Source of the DNA: Bacteroidales bacterium UBA1797
GTDB lineage: Bacteria; Bacteroidota; Bacteroidia; Bacteroidales; VadinHA17
Length of the DNA: 64,000 bases
Assembly (NCBI GenBank): GCA_002319885.1
Contig: DCFT01000197.1
Coordinates: 8,821 to 72,820 of the forward strand
Reading direction: 5' to 3'
Part shown: positions 41,297-49,493 of the stretch, piece by piece
Layout of the letters: each line of letters starts with the position of its first letter
Numbering within the stretch: position 1 is the stretch's first letter
Notes under the pieces: model-generated
The model's input: only the letters and a program-made list of their open reading frames with translations
The model's database searches: none
Told to the model about the DNA's origin: nothing
Program-made: the position numbers and the translations under genes

Positions 41297-41493
41297 AATA
41301 GATCCAGTTAGGTTAATACTGACGAAAATAGTTAAATGAAATTAAAATCTAATATAATTTAACGAATTTTATAGCTAAAAGATACGTCTAACCGTAAATA
41401 TTTTACGGGAAGCCGAAAGAATTAAGATGAATATCTGATATTTCCGGACGGAAAGCAGGTCGAGATTTTGTTTAGTGCAGAAGCTTAGGAATA

Positions 41494-42828
41494 TTAGTTC
41501 TTAAGCAGAGTTACATCACCCATTTTTATGTATGGCTCACCATTTCTGAATTTTCCACGGACTTTCCAGATATAAACGCCAGGCTCGCTTAACTGTCCAT
41601 TATTATAGCCATCCCAACCTAAATTTATATCATTACTTTCAAAAATCTGGATTCCCAGTTTACTAAATATCTTTAACTGATAGTCAGAAACACCTGAAAA
41701 TGAAGGATGAAACACCTGTGCGCTTTCATCACTCTTTAATGAATATAAGCCTCCCGTAGGACCTTGTATATTTGGGATAAAAGCATTAGGAAATTCAATA
41801 TAATATTCCGAACCGGAAAATGCATTTAAAACAGTAAGAGAATCTGAGCAACCCCATTCTGAAAATACCACAAGTCTGACATTGTATTTACCGAATTTTG
41901 TATAAACATGACGTGGTTCAAAAAGATCAGAAGTTGTTCCATCCCCAAAATCCCACAAAGACCGGACTGCATTAGTTGAATAATTCATAAATCTAATCTC
42001 ATCATCGGGAAGGTTAGCCTTGTCAGGTGTGATTTCAAAATGAGCTTTCGGCCGCGGATGTACTGTCACTAACACAGATGATGTCAAAAATTTCCCTCCT
42101 GGAGTGAATACTTTCAGAATGACTTTATATTCCCCTTCAACATCAAATATCCATTCAGGATCTGTCTTGTCCGAATATCCTCCATCACCAAATGTCCACC
42201 TGCACGAATCATATGAAGTTGACACATTGTGAAACTTTACTTTAAGTGGAGCGCAACCAGAGGTTTCAGATACATAAATAAAAGATATTTCCTTTTTGAA
42301 TCTGCTCTGAAGCTTTTTATCATCAGTAATGACTTTAGGGATCAGGATAGAATTAGAAAATGAGTTTCTGATAATTGTTGGAATAGGAGTCGTATCTATA
42401 TGTAACTCAACTGATTCTTTAACTGAGCTCAGTGGCTTAAGAGGAAGTTTGGAAGATCCGGATATTTTTAATGATTTAATATTAGTTTTATTTGAATTCT
42501 GTGAATCTATCTTAACTGGATTTTCCTGCAGAATCTGTAAATGACTGATGGTATCAGTTTTGTTCAATTTACCTGAAGTATCTGAAGAATTTAAGTTTAA
42601 GGAGTTGCCGGAACCTGAAAGGAGTAAAACAGCTGTAATAATTCCTGTTATAAGAATTCCTCCAAGGTAGTAGATATTCAGTTTTGCAGGATTAAAATAC
42701 ATGAATTCTTTCCTGGCTACACGCTTCATAAGTATTGATCTGATCTCAGCATCAGGTGTTACTTCGGCATTTTCCAGCTTTTTCCTGAACAACTTCCTTA
42801 AATTAATATTTTGCTTTTTTGTTTTCAA
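41494..42828 (-). CDS. Membrane-anchored protein with two PKD domains and a type-B sorting-like C-terminal domain; possible anti-sigma factor
   Basis: A 444-residue protein of unusual layout. Residues 1-50 are basic and cytosolic-looking, with no signal peptide; a transmembrane helix lies at about 53-71 (YYLGGILITGIITAVLLLSG). A low-complexity Ser/Asn/Lys-rich stretch (72-180) follows, then PKD domain 1 (about 188-257, WTFGDGGYSD) and PKD domain 2 (about 261-335, WDFGDGTTSD). A gliding-motility type C-terminal domain (341-444) has YIEFPNAFIPN, LKIFSKLGIQIFES and GWDGYNNGQLSEPGVYIWKV. The short cytosolic segment, placed 27 bp after an ECF sigma gene, is where an anti-sigma domain would be. The PorP-like gene follows. 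Confidence 0.82.
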   Translation of the reverse strand: MKTKKQNINLRKLFRKKLENAEVTPDAEIRSILMKRVARKEFMYFNPAKLNIYYLGGILITGIITAVLLLSGSGNSLNLNSSDTSGKLNKTDTISHLQILQENPVKIDSQNSNKTNIKSLKISGSSKLPLKPLSSVKESVELHIDTTPIPTIIRNSFSNSILIPKVITDDKKLQSRFKKEISFIYVSETSGCAPLKVKFHNVSTSYDSCRWTFGDGGYSDKTDPEWIFDVEGEYKVILKVFTPGGKFLTSSVLVTVHPRPKAHFEITPDKANLPDDEIRFMNYSTNAVRSLWDFGDGTTSDLFEPRHVYTKFGKYNVRLVVFSEWGCSDSLTVLNAFSGSEYYIEFPNAFIPNIQGPTGGLYSLKSDESAQVFHPSFSGVSDYQLKIFSKLGIQIFESNDINLGWDGYNNGQLSEPGVYIWKVRGKFRNGEPYIKMGDVTLLKN

Positions 42829-42855
42829 TTTATCCTGATCTGCTATTTAAATATG

Positions 42856-43419
42856 TCAGCTATTATCTGAGTAACTACTTCTCAATTTTCCAAGTTTTTC
42901 AATTTTATCTCTTATTACAGCTTTCGCCCTGCTATACTGCGACTTAGATGTATTTGTATCTATACCGAGCATCTCAGCGATCTCTTTATGTTTATAACCT
43001 TCGACGGCATACAGGTTGAAAACCATTCTGTAACCGGCAGGTAATTCATTCAACACCTTAAACAGTTCATCGGAAGTAAAAAAATCCTCCTCAAAACTAG
43101 TGACTCCTGTTTCAACTGACACATATTCCTCAATCTCAACATGATACCTGTATTTGAGATTTTTATGATAATGTGTTATTGCCGTATTAACAGCAACCTT
43201 CCTTAACCATCCTATAAAAGAACCCGATCCAGTAAAATCTTTTATATTAAAAAATATTTTCAAAAAACTGTCCTGCAAAATATCCTCAGCTTCAGCTCTA
43301 TCGGTTGCATACCTGAGACAGACACCGAGTAACAGGCGCGAATACTTATCGTACAGTAATTGTTGCGCTTTTCTGTCATGCCTTGCACACAACTCTATTA
43401 TTTGCTGATCGCTCATCAT
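42856..43419 (-). CDS. ECF-type RNA polymerase sigma factor
   Basis: A 187-residue sigma-70 family protein with region 2 (about 22-90, LLLGVCLRYATDRAEAEDILQDSFLKIFFNIKDFTGSGSFIGWLRKVAVN) and region 4 (about 120-175, LNELPAGYRMVFNLYAVEGYKHKEIAEMLGIDTNTSKSQYSRAKAVI). Region 3 is absent, as in all ECF sigmas. It is the first gene before the membrane PKD-CTD protein and the PorP-like gene. This order is reminiscent of sigma/anti-sigma operons and of the SigP regulator of type IX secretion in Porphyromonas. Which promoters it reads is unknown. Confidence 0.92.
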   Translation of the reverse strand: MMSDQQIIELCARHDRKAQQLLYDKYSRLLLGVCLRYATDRAEAEDILQDSFLKIFFNIKDFTGSGSFIGWLRKVAVNTAITHYHKNLKYRYHVEIEEYVSVETGVTSFEEDFFTSDELFKVLNELPAGYRMVFNLYAVEGYKHKEIAEMLGIDTNTSKSQYSRAKAVIRDKIEKLGKLRSSYSDNS

Positions 43420-43619
43420 AAACTGAGGACATTTCTAAGACTTTCCAAAAAAATAAAAGGTTGCATTATATGAAAAATTTCTTCAAGATATAAGAATTCA
43501 TGCTATTTTCATGTTCCGGTAATGACAAAGGTCATTAAAAAATAATTTGATATCTGTTTTATTAGCATTCTGAATCAGAGAAAAAGAAAGTTAAATTATT
43601 TAGATATAAAATTCAAATT

Positions 43620-44531
43620 ATGTTCAACAAATTAATCGCAGCAATTCTGCCTTATTTCCCGAAGAAATTTATATGGATTTTTTCAAAATCATATATATCC
43701 GGAGAAACTATTGACGACGCAATGCGGGTGTCCAAAGAACTGAACAGCAAAAATATAAAAGTTACGTTAGATGTTCTTGGGGAATTTATAAAATCTCTCG
43801 ACGAAGCAGAGGCAAATAAAAATGAGTACCTTAATTTAATAGAGGTATCCCTCAGAAATCACATTGATGGGAATTTTTCTCTTAAACCGACGAGTTTTGG
43901 TTTGTTGATCGACAAGGAGATCTGCTATCAACACATCAGGGAGATTGTTGCAAAAGCTTCTGAATTCAACGGATTCATCAGAATTGATATGGAGGATTCT
44001 CCTTGTACTGATGATGAGATAGCTTTATTCCGCCGACTGAAAGCTGAATTTCCTGCAAATGTTGGTCTCGTTATCCAGGCCTATTTAAGGAGAACTCTAA
44101 AAGATCTGGAACAAATGCTGGACCTTAACAGTCCGCTGACTCCGGTAAATTTCAGGCTTTGTAAAGGAATTTATGTTGAACACGAGTCAATCGCGTTTAA
44201 AAAATACGAGGAGATCAACCACCATTATCTTGAAGATCTTGAATTCATGTTCAGGAATAAAATCTTTGTTGGTATTGCTACACACGATAAACCTCTCATC
44301 GAAGGTGCGATTGAGCTTATCAAAAAATATAATGTTGCAAAAGAATTGTATGAATTTCAGATGTTATACGGAGTAACGCCAAAACTGCGTGAAAGCATTG
44401 TAAATTCAGGTTATACAATGAGAGTTTATGTACCATTCGGGAAACAATGGTTTGGATATTCAACCCGCCGTCTTCAGGAAAACCCCAAGATGGCAAGTCA
44501 CATTATCAAGGCAATATTTTATAAAGGATAA
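43620..44531 (+). CDS. Proline dehydrogenase
   Basis: A 303-residue single-domain FAD enzyme oxidising proline to pyrroline-5-carboxylate, without the aldehyde dehydrogenase part found in PutA. Visible blocks are IRIDMEDSPCTDDEI, VGLVIQAYLRRTLKDLEQM, RLCKGIYVEHESIAFKKYEEIN, IATHDKPLIEGAIEL, FQMLYGV and RVYVPFGKQWFGYSTRRLQENP. The final block holds the substrate-binding Arg pair RRLQENP, a hallmark of the family. It stands alone between divergent sigma and convergent genes. Confidence 0.93.
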   Translation: MFNKLIAAILPYFPKKFIWIFSKSYISGETIDDAMRVSKELNSKNIKVTLDVLGEFIKSLDEAEANKNEYLNLIEVSLRNHIDGNFSLKPTSFGLLIDKEICYQHIREIVAKASEFNGFIRIDMEDSPCTDDEIALFRRLKAEFPANVGLVIQAYLRRTLKDLEQMLDLNSPLTPVNFRLCKGIYVEHESIAFKKYEEINHHYLEDLEFMFRNKIFVGIATHDKPLIEGAIELIKKYNVAKELYEFQMLYGVTPKLRESIVNSGYTMRVYVPFGKQWFGYSTRRLQENPKMASHIIKAIFYKG

Positions 44532-44535
44532 AAAG

Positions 44536-44608
44536 GACGCACGGCACACGATTCACAGAATATCAAAGTGTTTCTCCAACTTGTATCCTGAGTCGTGAGC
44601 CGCGCGTC
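44536..44608. repeat. Imperfect inverted repeat between convergent genes (GACGC...GCGTC)
   Basis: GACGCACGGCACACGATTCA (44536-44555) and the reverse complement of 44589-44608, GACGCGCGGCTCACGACTCA, agree at 16 of 20 positions, with a 33-bp AT-rich loop. It begins 5 bp after the proline dehydrogenase stop and ends 8 bp before the convergent stop. It probably terminates both transcripts. It differs from the GAGACG and CACAAAG families. Confidence 0.7.
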
Positions 44609-44615
44609 TGTCTTC

Positions 44616-45341
44616 TTACTTGCGATGCTTAATAGATTCATAGTATTTAATCTGAATGAGATCAAGTTCCGCATCAGAAAGTTTCTTTTCTATAGGAGCA
44701 GGTTTTTCAGGCACACCATGGATCAGGAGATAAGCAGCAGGAACCAGCAATAATGGACTGATGCCAACTATTCTGTCAGATGGGATACCCCCTTTCTCAA
44801 TAGCATTAACCGTCTCCCTCTGGCGAATCATATTATAGTTCGCTGAGGGATCTCCAAGTTTTCCCTGAGAAATACGTCCCTGGTAAGCAGAAATAGCTAC
44901 ATTATACCTGGCATTGTCCATCCTTGAAGGAACCTTACTCGGTGCATTCATTATTGCTGATTTGAGATTTATAAATCTCGGAACTATAACAACTTCCCCG
45001 ATAGATAAAGTATCACTATTCATATAGATTCCTGCTATAAAATCCTTTCCTGCCAGGGTATCACTTATATACATTAATGTGGGCTTATATCCCAGGTGCC
45101 TGAAGATGACCGAGTCATTTCTATTAACGAATAAGGAAAAAGTACCATCACCACTACTTACTGTAGTGAATACACGGTTTATTATAATTTGTGAATTTGA
45201 GATAGGGAAAAATGTTTTTGCATCCTTCACAATACCATGAAAAAGAATCCTGCCTTCCTGATTTTCATTTTCCTGCCCAAAAACAGATAGTATCAGAAAA
45301 AAAGAAAAGAGAGTTACTACAAAGATGCGTTTTCCTGACAT
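44616..45341 (-). CDS. Secreted protein with CarboxypepD_reg-like domain
   Basis: A 241-residue exported protein with a signal peptide (about 1-22). Residues about 30-115 form a carboxypeptidase-regulatory-like beta-sandwich (FHGIVKDAKTFFPISNSQIIIN, then VSSGDGTFSLFVNRND and VIFRHLGYKP), as found at the N-terminus of TonB-dependent receptors. The rest (about 115-241) is helix- and loop-rich with no barrel, so this is not a receptor. The role is unknown. It lies 10 bp downstream of the nitroreductase gene and may be co-transcribed with it. Confidence 0.8.
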   Translation of the reverse strand: MSGKRIFVVTLFSFFLILSVFGQENENQEGRILFHGIVKDAKTFFPISNSQIIINRVFTTVSSGDGTFSLFVNRNDSVIFRHLGYKPTLMYISDTLAGKDFIAGIYMNSDTLSIGEVVIVPRFINLKSAIMNAPSKVPSRMDNARYNVAISAYQGRISQGKLGDPSANYNMIRQRETVNAIEKGGIPSDRIVGISPLLLVPAAYLLIHGVPEKPAPIEKKLSDAELDLIQIKYYESIKHRK

Positions 45342-45351
45342 AACAAGAGTA

Positions 45352-45924
45352 TCACAATTTGATAATTACTTCTTTTAAACTCCGCTTGGGCACATGATGG
45401 TTATTTTTACTATCTCTCCAGTATTTAACATCGGAATCTTTTACATCCTCAATAATTACATTTTCGACCGGTTTGCCCAGAGCTACAACAAGGAGTAGAT
45501 CAAAATTATCAGGTATAGAAAGTTCGTCGCTGAGTTCATCACGTTTGATTGATCCTAAAATACAACCACCCAGGCCTGCTTCAGTTGCACCAAGAAGAAT
45601 ACTGTGAGCAGCTATTCCGTGATCAACACCGAAAATTTCCGTTACTGATTTGTCGCCCAGAATTATAACATAAGATGTTGGTCTCTCTCCCTTATCAGGT
45701 CCGGGCCATTCCGTAAGGTATCCAGCCCAGGCCAAGTAGGGAAATATTTTTTCACAATCACCTGAAGAGTTGTAATACAGATATTTCAGAGGTTGTTTAT
45801 TTGCCCCTGAGGAAGACAAACGTGCAAGATCGATAAAGGATTCTATTATGCTGGCATCAATATGGTATGATTCATCAAAACGACGATAAGACCGTGCTTT
45901 TGTCATCAGTTCTTTAAGGTTCAT
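45352..45924 (-). CDS. Nitroreductase family protein
   Basis: A 190-residue FMN-dependent oxidoreductase of the nitroreductase family. The N-terminal SYRRFDESYHIDASIIESFIDLARLSSSGANKQPLKY holds the flavin phosphate contacts, and GIAAHSILLGATEAGLGGCILGSIKRDEL is the central helix. The C-terminal ALGKPVENVIIEDVKD...YWRDSKNNHHVPKR is typical. The native substrate is unknown; quinones or nitro compounds are the usual test substrates. Its neighbour downstream is the CarboxypepD_reg-like gene. Confidence 0.9.
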   Translation of the reverse strand: MNLKELMTKARSYRRFDESYHIDASIIESFIDLARLSSSGANKQPLKYLYYNSSGDCEKIFPYLAWAGYLTEWPGPDKGERPTSYVIILGDKSVTEIFGVDHGIAAHSILLGATEAGLGGCILGSIKRDELSDELSIPDNFDLLLVVALGKPVENVIIEDVKDSDVKYWRDSKNNHHVPKRSLKEVIIKL

Positions 45925-46008
45925 AATCAGAATTGTTGTTAATCGAAAAGTAAACTATTAAGAAATTGTTTTTACTTATCTCTCCTTACATTTTGCCAAT
46001 AAGGACCA

Positions 46009-46584
46009 TCAGAATCGATTTGAAACAAGGTCCCAGTCAACAATCTCCCAAAAAGATTTTATATAATCTGGCCTTTTATTTCTATAATCAATGTAATAAG
46101 CATGTTCCCATACATCGCAGGTTATCAAAGGCTTGAGCCCTTTACGAAGTGGGTTTCCAGCATTTGATTCCTGAAGTATCTGTAGTGTGCCATCTTCCTT
46201 TTTTGTCAGCCATGCCCATCCAGCGCCGAAAAGGGTGGCAGCAGCTTTATTAAATTGTTCTTTAAATGCTTCGAATGAACCAAATGAATGATTAATTGCT
46301 TCAGCAATATCCCCTTTTGGAACTCGTCTGCCATCATGAGCAAAGGATTCAAAATAGAAAGTATGATTCCAAACCTGAGCAGCATTATTAAAAATGCCGC
46401 CTTCAGCTTTTTTAATAATGGTTTCAAGATCGGCTTTTTCAAACTCAGTACCCTGAATTAAACCATTCAGGTTATTAACATATGCCTGGTGATGTTTACC
46501 ATAGTGATAATCAAGCGTTTCTTCACTTATGTACGGAACAAGTGCATCAAGCTTGTACGGAAGTTTTGGTAGTTCAAATGCCAT
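46009..46584 (-). CDS. sodB: Superoxide dismutase (Fe/Mn family)
   Basis: A 191-residue dismutase of normal length. Metal ligands are seen as His in YHYGKHHQAYVNNLNG, His in NNAAQVWNHTFYFESF, and Asp/His in DVWEHAYYIDYRNKRPDYI. The Gln in AAQVWNHTFY is typical of the iron or cambialistic forms, as in Bacteroides. It protects against oxygen, showing that the organism meets oxygen despite its anaerobic-type metabolism. Monocistronic by spacing. Confidence 0.95.
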   Translation of the reverse strand: MAFELPKLPYKLDALVPYISEETLDYHYGKHHQAYVNNLNGLIQGTEFEKADLETIIKKAEGGIFNNAAQVWNHTFYFESFAHDGRRVPKGDIAEAINHSFGSFEAFKEQFNKAAATLFGAGWAWLTKKEDGTLQILQESNAGNPLRKGLKPLITCDVWEHAYYIDYRNKRPDYIKSFWEIVDWDLVSNRF

Positions 46585-46676
46585 GATTTTTCATTTTTGA
46601 TTAGTACTTAGGAACATAAAACTTAAACAACAAAATACGATCTATGTTCAAATCATAAATCTTTAATACGAACGCA

Positions 46677-47513
46677 TCAAAGCGTAGTAAGAAATATACG
46701 ATCAGGCAAAGCAGGAATAATTCCTTTTTCTAAAGCAATCCTGAATAATTCGACAATCGCCTCTCTTCCTTTGCTGCCAAGATCAAGAGTATATTCATTC
46801 ACAAAAAGCTTAATATGATTATTCATAATAGTGCTGTCCATCTCCTTTGCGTTGCCGGAAACAAAATCATAAGAAGCAAATGAATCTTTGTAAGCATACT
46901 CCAGGCTCCTCCTGACAACTCTGTTAACCTTAAGAGCAATATCCTCAGGTATATCCCTTTTGATAATGATTGCACCAAGCGGAATAGGGAGACCTGTAAG
47001 TCCTTCCCAGTACTCCCCCATGTCAGCTAACTTATGAAGACCTTTTCTGTAATATGTAAATCGTGTTTCATGTATTATTAAACCAGCATCAACTTCCTCA
47101 TTCAAAAGTGCATCCTCAATTTTCGAAAAAAGATATTCAGTCTTATTAACAATCTCAGGCCAGGCTATGCTAAAAAGAAGATTTGCTGTTGTATACTTGC
47201 CCGGAATAGCAATCCTCAGGCCCTGGAGTTCAGAAATGCCAATCCTGCGTTTACTAATCAGCAAAGGTCCGTTCCGGTGACCAAGAGCACTTCCTGCATC
47301 AAGAATAAAGTAGTTCTGTGCAACAAAAGCATAGGCATGATAGCTGATTTTTGTAATATCAATATCTGAGCTCAGTGCTTTTCTGTTTAGTTCCTCAACA
47401 TCGGTAAGAAAATAATCAAACTCCAGCCCTTCCGTATCAATTCTGCCATGCACCATTGCGTCAAAAATGAATGTATCATTAGGACATGGTGAAAAACCCA
47501 AAGTTAATCTCAT
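46677..47513 (-). CDS. mqnD: 1,4-dihydroxy-6-naphthoate synthase (futalosine pathway)
   Basis: A 278-residue protein of the MqnA/MqnD fold, best matching MqnD: LGFSPCPNDTFIFDAMVHGRID at the start, DVEELNRKALSSDIDITKISYHAY, and the GSALGHRNGPLLIS loop. A later AGLIIHETRFTYY segment carries the catalytic His region. MqnD converts cyclic dehypoxanthine futalosine to dihydroxynaphthoate for menaquinone synthesis. mqnB lies 7 bp upstream in the same operon; mqnA, mqnC and mqnE are not in the window. Confidence 0.92.
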   Translation of the reverse strand: MRLTLGFSPCPNDTFIFDAMVHGRIDTEGLEFDYFLTDVEELNRKALSSDIDITKISYHAYAFVAQNYFILDAGSALGHRNGPLLISKRRIGISELQGLRIAIPGKYTTANLLFSIAWPEIVNKTEYLFSKIEDALLNEEVDAGLIIHETRFTYYRKGLHKLADMGEYWEGLTGLPIPLGAIIIKRDIPEDIALKVNRVVRRSLEYAYKDSFASYDFVSGNAKEMDSTIMNNHIKLFVNEYTLDLGSKGREAIVELFRIALEKGIIPALPDRIFLTTL

Positions 47514-47520
47514 ATTTTCG

Positions 47521-48192
47521 CTACAGCATTAAAAGTACTTCAACAAGCTTTTCTGACAGGTTATTAAGTGCAAGGGCAATTTTCCAGTTATCCTTGTTCC
47601 GAAGCTCTACTCTGTTTGAGATTGCCCTCAACGCCAGAAAAGGAATATTTTCCATACAACAAATATAGAAAAAAGTTGCGCCTTCCATCGTCTCAATGTC
47701 AGGATTAAATTTTTTCAACAACTTTATTTTTGAAACTTCAGAACCAGTAGAAGTGTTGACGGTTATAGCCCTGACTTGCCTTAATAAGCTCCTCATCTTA
47801 TCACTGTACCGTACATCTGAATGCAGAAGGCCATCCTTATAAGGGAACTCATCCTTACTAATTAAACCAGCTTCGTAAAGTGTAAAAAAATTATTGCCGT
47901 CTTCTATCCCCGTATCTCCGAAACAGTCTGTAACTGGCATAACAACATCGCCGGGAATATATTCATCTTTATAACTTCCGGCAATCCCGCCGTTTATAGC
48001 CAGATCAGGCTTCCCGTTAATTGTAACCCATTGTTTCATGGCCCATGCTGTTGCGACAGCCCCTACTCCGGTAACCAGAAGGTTTAGTTCCAGTCTACCT
48101 ATCATATCCGGAAGATTTATCAGGTCACTGACTTTATTCAGGCTGTCGGCTTCGGTCCTGGTGGCTGTAACATACAAGATTTTGAACGACAT
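47521..48192 (-). CDS. mqnB: Futalosine hydrolase MqnB
   Basis: A 223-residue nucleoside-hydrolase-fold enzyme that removes hypoxanthine from futalosine. It starts at the ATG at 48192 (MSFKILYVTATRTEADSL); the longer frame to 48261 adds 23 residues with no family match. Seen are LLVTGVGAVATAWAMKQW, LAINGGIAGSYKDEYIPGDVV, DCFGDTGIEDG and the substrate-binding ETMEGATFFYICCMENIPFLALRAISNRVE. It precedes mqnD, so menaquinone is made by the futalosine route here. Confidence 0.92.
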   Translation of the reverse strand: MSFKILYVTATRTEADSLNKVSDLINLPDMIGRLELNLLVTGVGAVATAWAMKQWVTINGKPDLAINGGIAGSYKDEYIPGDVVMPVTDCFGDTGIEDGNNFFTLYEAGLISKDEFPYKDGLLHSDVRYSDKMRSLLRQVRAITVNTSTGSEVSKIKLLKKFNPDIETMEGATFFYICCMENIPFLALRAISNRVELRNKDNWKIALALNNLSEKLVEVLLML

Positions 48193-48299
48193 TGTTAAAT
48201 ACTTGCCTTTATTGAATGAAAGTAAATCAAATATATCGTTTTTATGATTTATAAAGATCAAAATTATTGGTTAATATTGTATAACAAATTTACTAAACT

Positions 48300-48731
48300 A
48301 TGATTTACCTGACCCGTCGAGAAAGATTCTGCGCTGCACACAGGATGTTCAGGGAGGAATGGTCCGATGAGTTGAATCTTAAGATATTCGGAAAATGTTC
48401 CAATCCTAACTGGCATGGACATAACTATAACTTATGGGTGACAGTTAAAGGAGAGCCTTCTGAAGAACATGGCTTCGTTATGAATATTAATATTCTTAAA
48501 CAACTGATTATCGACAATATAATAAACAAGATTGATCATAAGAATATTAACCTTGAGGTGGAATTTATGAAAGGGAAAATAGCAACAACTGAAAATCTTG
48601 CTGTTGCTATCTGGGATGAATTAAATCCTTTTATCGAAAGACAAGGGGCAAGTCTGTATTGTGTCAAAATTGAAGAAACTGAAAATAATTCAATAGAATA
48701 TTATGGCGAAAAAGGTAGAATCAATAAATAA
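48300..48731 (+). CDS. queD: 6-carboxytetrahydropterin synthase / PTPS family (QueD-like)
   Basis: A 143-residue pterin synthase-fold protein. Zinc ligands are the His in RFCAAHRMF and the two His in NWHGHNYNL; the catalytic Cys lies in FGKCSNPNW, and ATTENLAVAIWDEL holds the conserved Glu region. It probably acts in queuosine (7-deazaguanine) synthesis; a pterin role is possible. Its 3' end overlaps folE by 29 bp, giving a two-gene unit from GTP to carboxytetrahydropterin. Confidence 0.9.
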   Translation: MIYLTRRERFCAAHRMFREEWSDELNLKIFGKCSNPNWHGHNYNLWVTVKGEPSEEHGFVMNINILKQLIIDNIINKIDHKNINLEVEFMKGKIATTENLAVAIWDELNPFIERQGASLYCVKIEETENNSIEYYGEKGRINK

Positions 48732-49350
48732 CGGCAGTGGAGTTTTAAATGATGGCTACAATAAGATAGAAACGTGGGACGGTGAAAACCTTGAAGAGAT
48801 GTCTTCCGTTTACTACAAAGTCCTAAAGCTTATTGGTGAAGATCCCGATCGCGAAGGACTTAAAGGAACACCCGTCAGAGTTGCCAAGGCTCTTTATTTT
48901 CTGACAAACGGCTACCAACAGATTCCGTGTAATATTATTAACTCGGCAAAATTTAAAGAGGAGTATAAACAAATGGTTCTTGTAAAAGATATTGATCTGT
49001 ACTCAATGTGCGAGCATCATATGCTGCCCTTTTTCGGGAAAGCTCATGTTGCATATATACCTGATGGTTATATAACCGGCCTCAGTAAAATTGCGCGAGT
49101 GGTTGAAGCATTCAGCCGAAGGCTACAGGTTCAGGAAAGACTTACTACTCAAATAAGAGATTGTATCCAGGATTGCCTAAATCCGGTAGGCGTAGCAGTA
49201 GTAATTGAGGCGCAACATCTCTGTATGCAGATCCGGGGAGTGCAAAAACAAAACTCCGTTACAACAACCTCTGCATTTACAGGGATCTTCCTCGATAATC
49301 TTCAAACCCGGGAAGAATTTATGCATCTGATTGGCACAAAACTACACTAA
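48703..49350 (+). CDS. folE: GTP cyclohydrolase I
   Basis: A 215-residue FolE that converts GTP to dihydroneopterin triphosphate. Zinc and catalytic residues lie in LYSMCEHHMLPFFGKAHVAYIP and in AQHLCMQIRGVQKQNSVTTTSAFTGIF, and GLSKIARVVEAFSRRLQVQERLT is typical. The product feeds both folate and, through QueD, queuosine synthesis. The overlap with queD implies coupling. About 25 N-terminal residues precede the conserved domain. Confidence 0.95.
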   Translation: MAKKVESINNGSGVLNDGYNKIETWDGENLEEMSSVYYKVLKLIGEDPDREGLKGTPVRVAKALYFLTNGYQQIPCNIINSAKFKEEYKQMVLVKDIDLYSMCEHHMLPFFGKAHVAYIPDGYITGLSKIARVVEAFSRRLQVQERLTTQIRDCIQDCLNPVGVAVVIEAQHLCMQIRGVQKQNSVTTTSAFTGIFLDNLQTREEFMHLIGTKLH

Positions 49351-49444
49351 TATAAATCAGTTTCTTATAATTCAGATATTTCCTGATGAAAATAGAACTA
49401 TTAATGTGCGGGAAATAAAAATTATTCTATTAAAACAATTTTTC

Positions 49445-49452
49445 TATTTTTG
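49445..49452 (+). promoter_or_regulatory. Candidate -7 element of fabD
   Basis: TATTTTTG matches TAnnTTTG perfectly, 41 bp before the chosen fabD ATG. No clear TTG partner is seen. Confidence 0.35.
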
Positions 49453-49493
49453 CTGCCCGTTGATAATAGTGTAAAAATTAAAAGAAGATGTTT

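Noticed and set aside
47521..48261. Long form of mqnB starting at 48261
   Set aside because: The extra 23 residues do not resemble futalosine hydrolase, whereas the chain from 48192 (MSFKILYVTATRTEAD) begins at the normal place.
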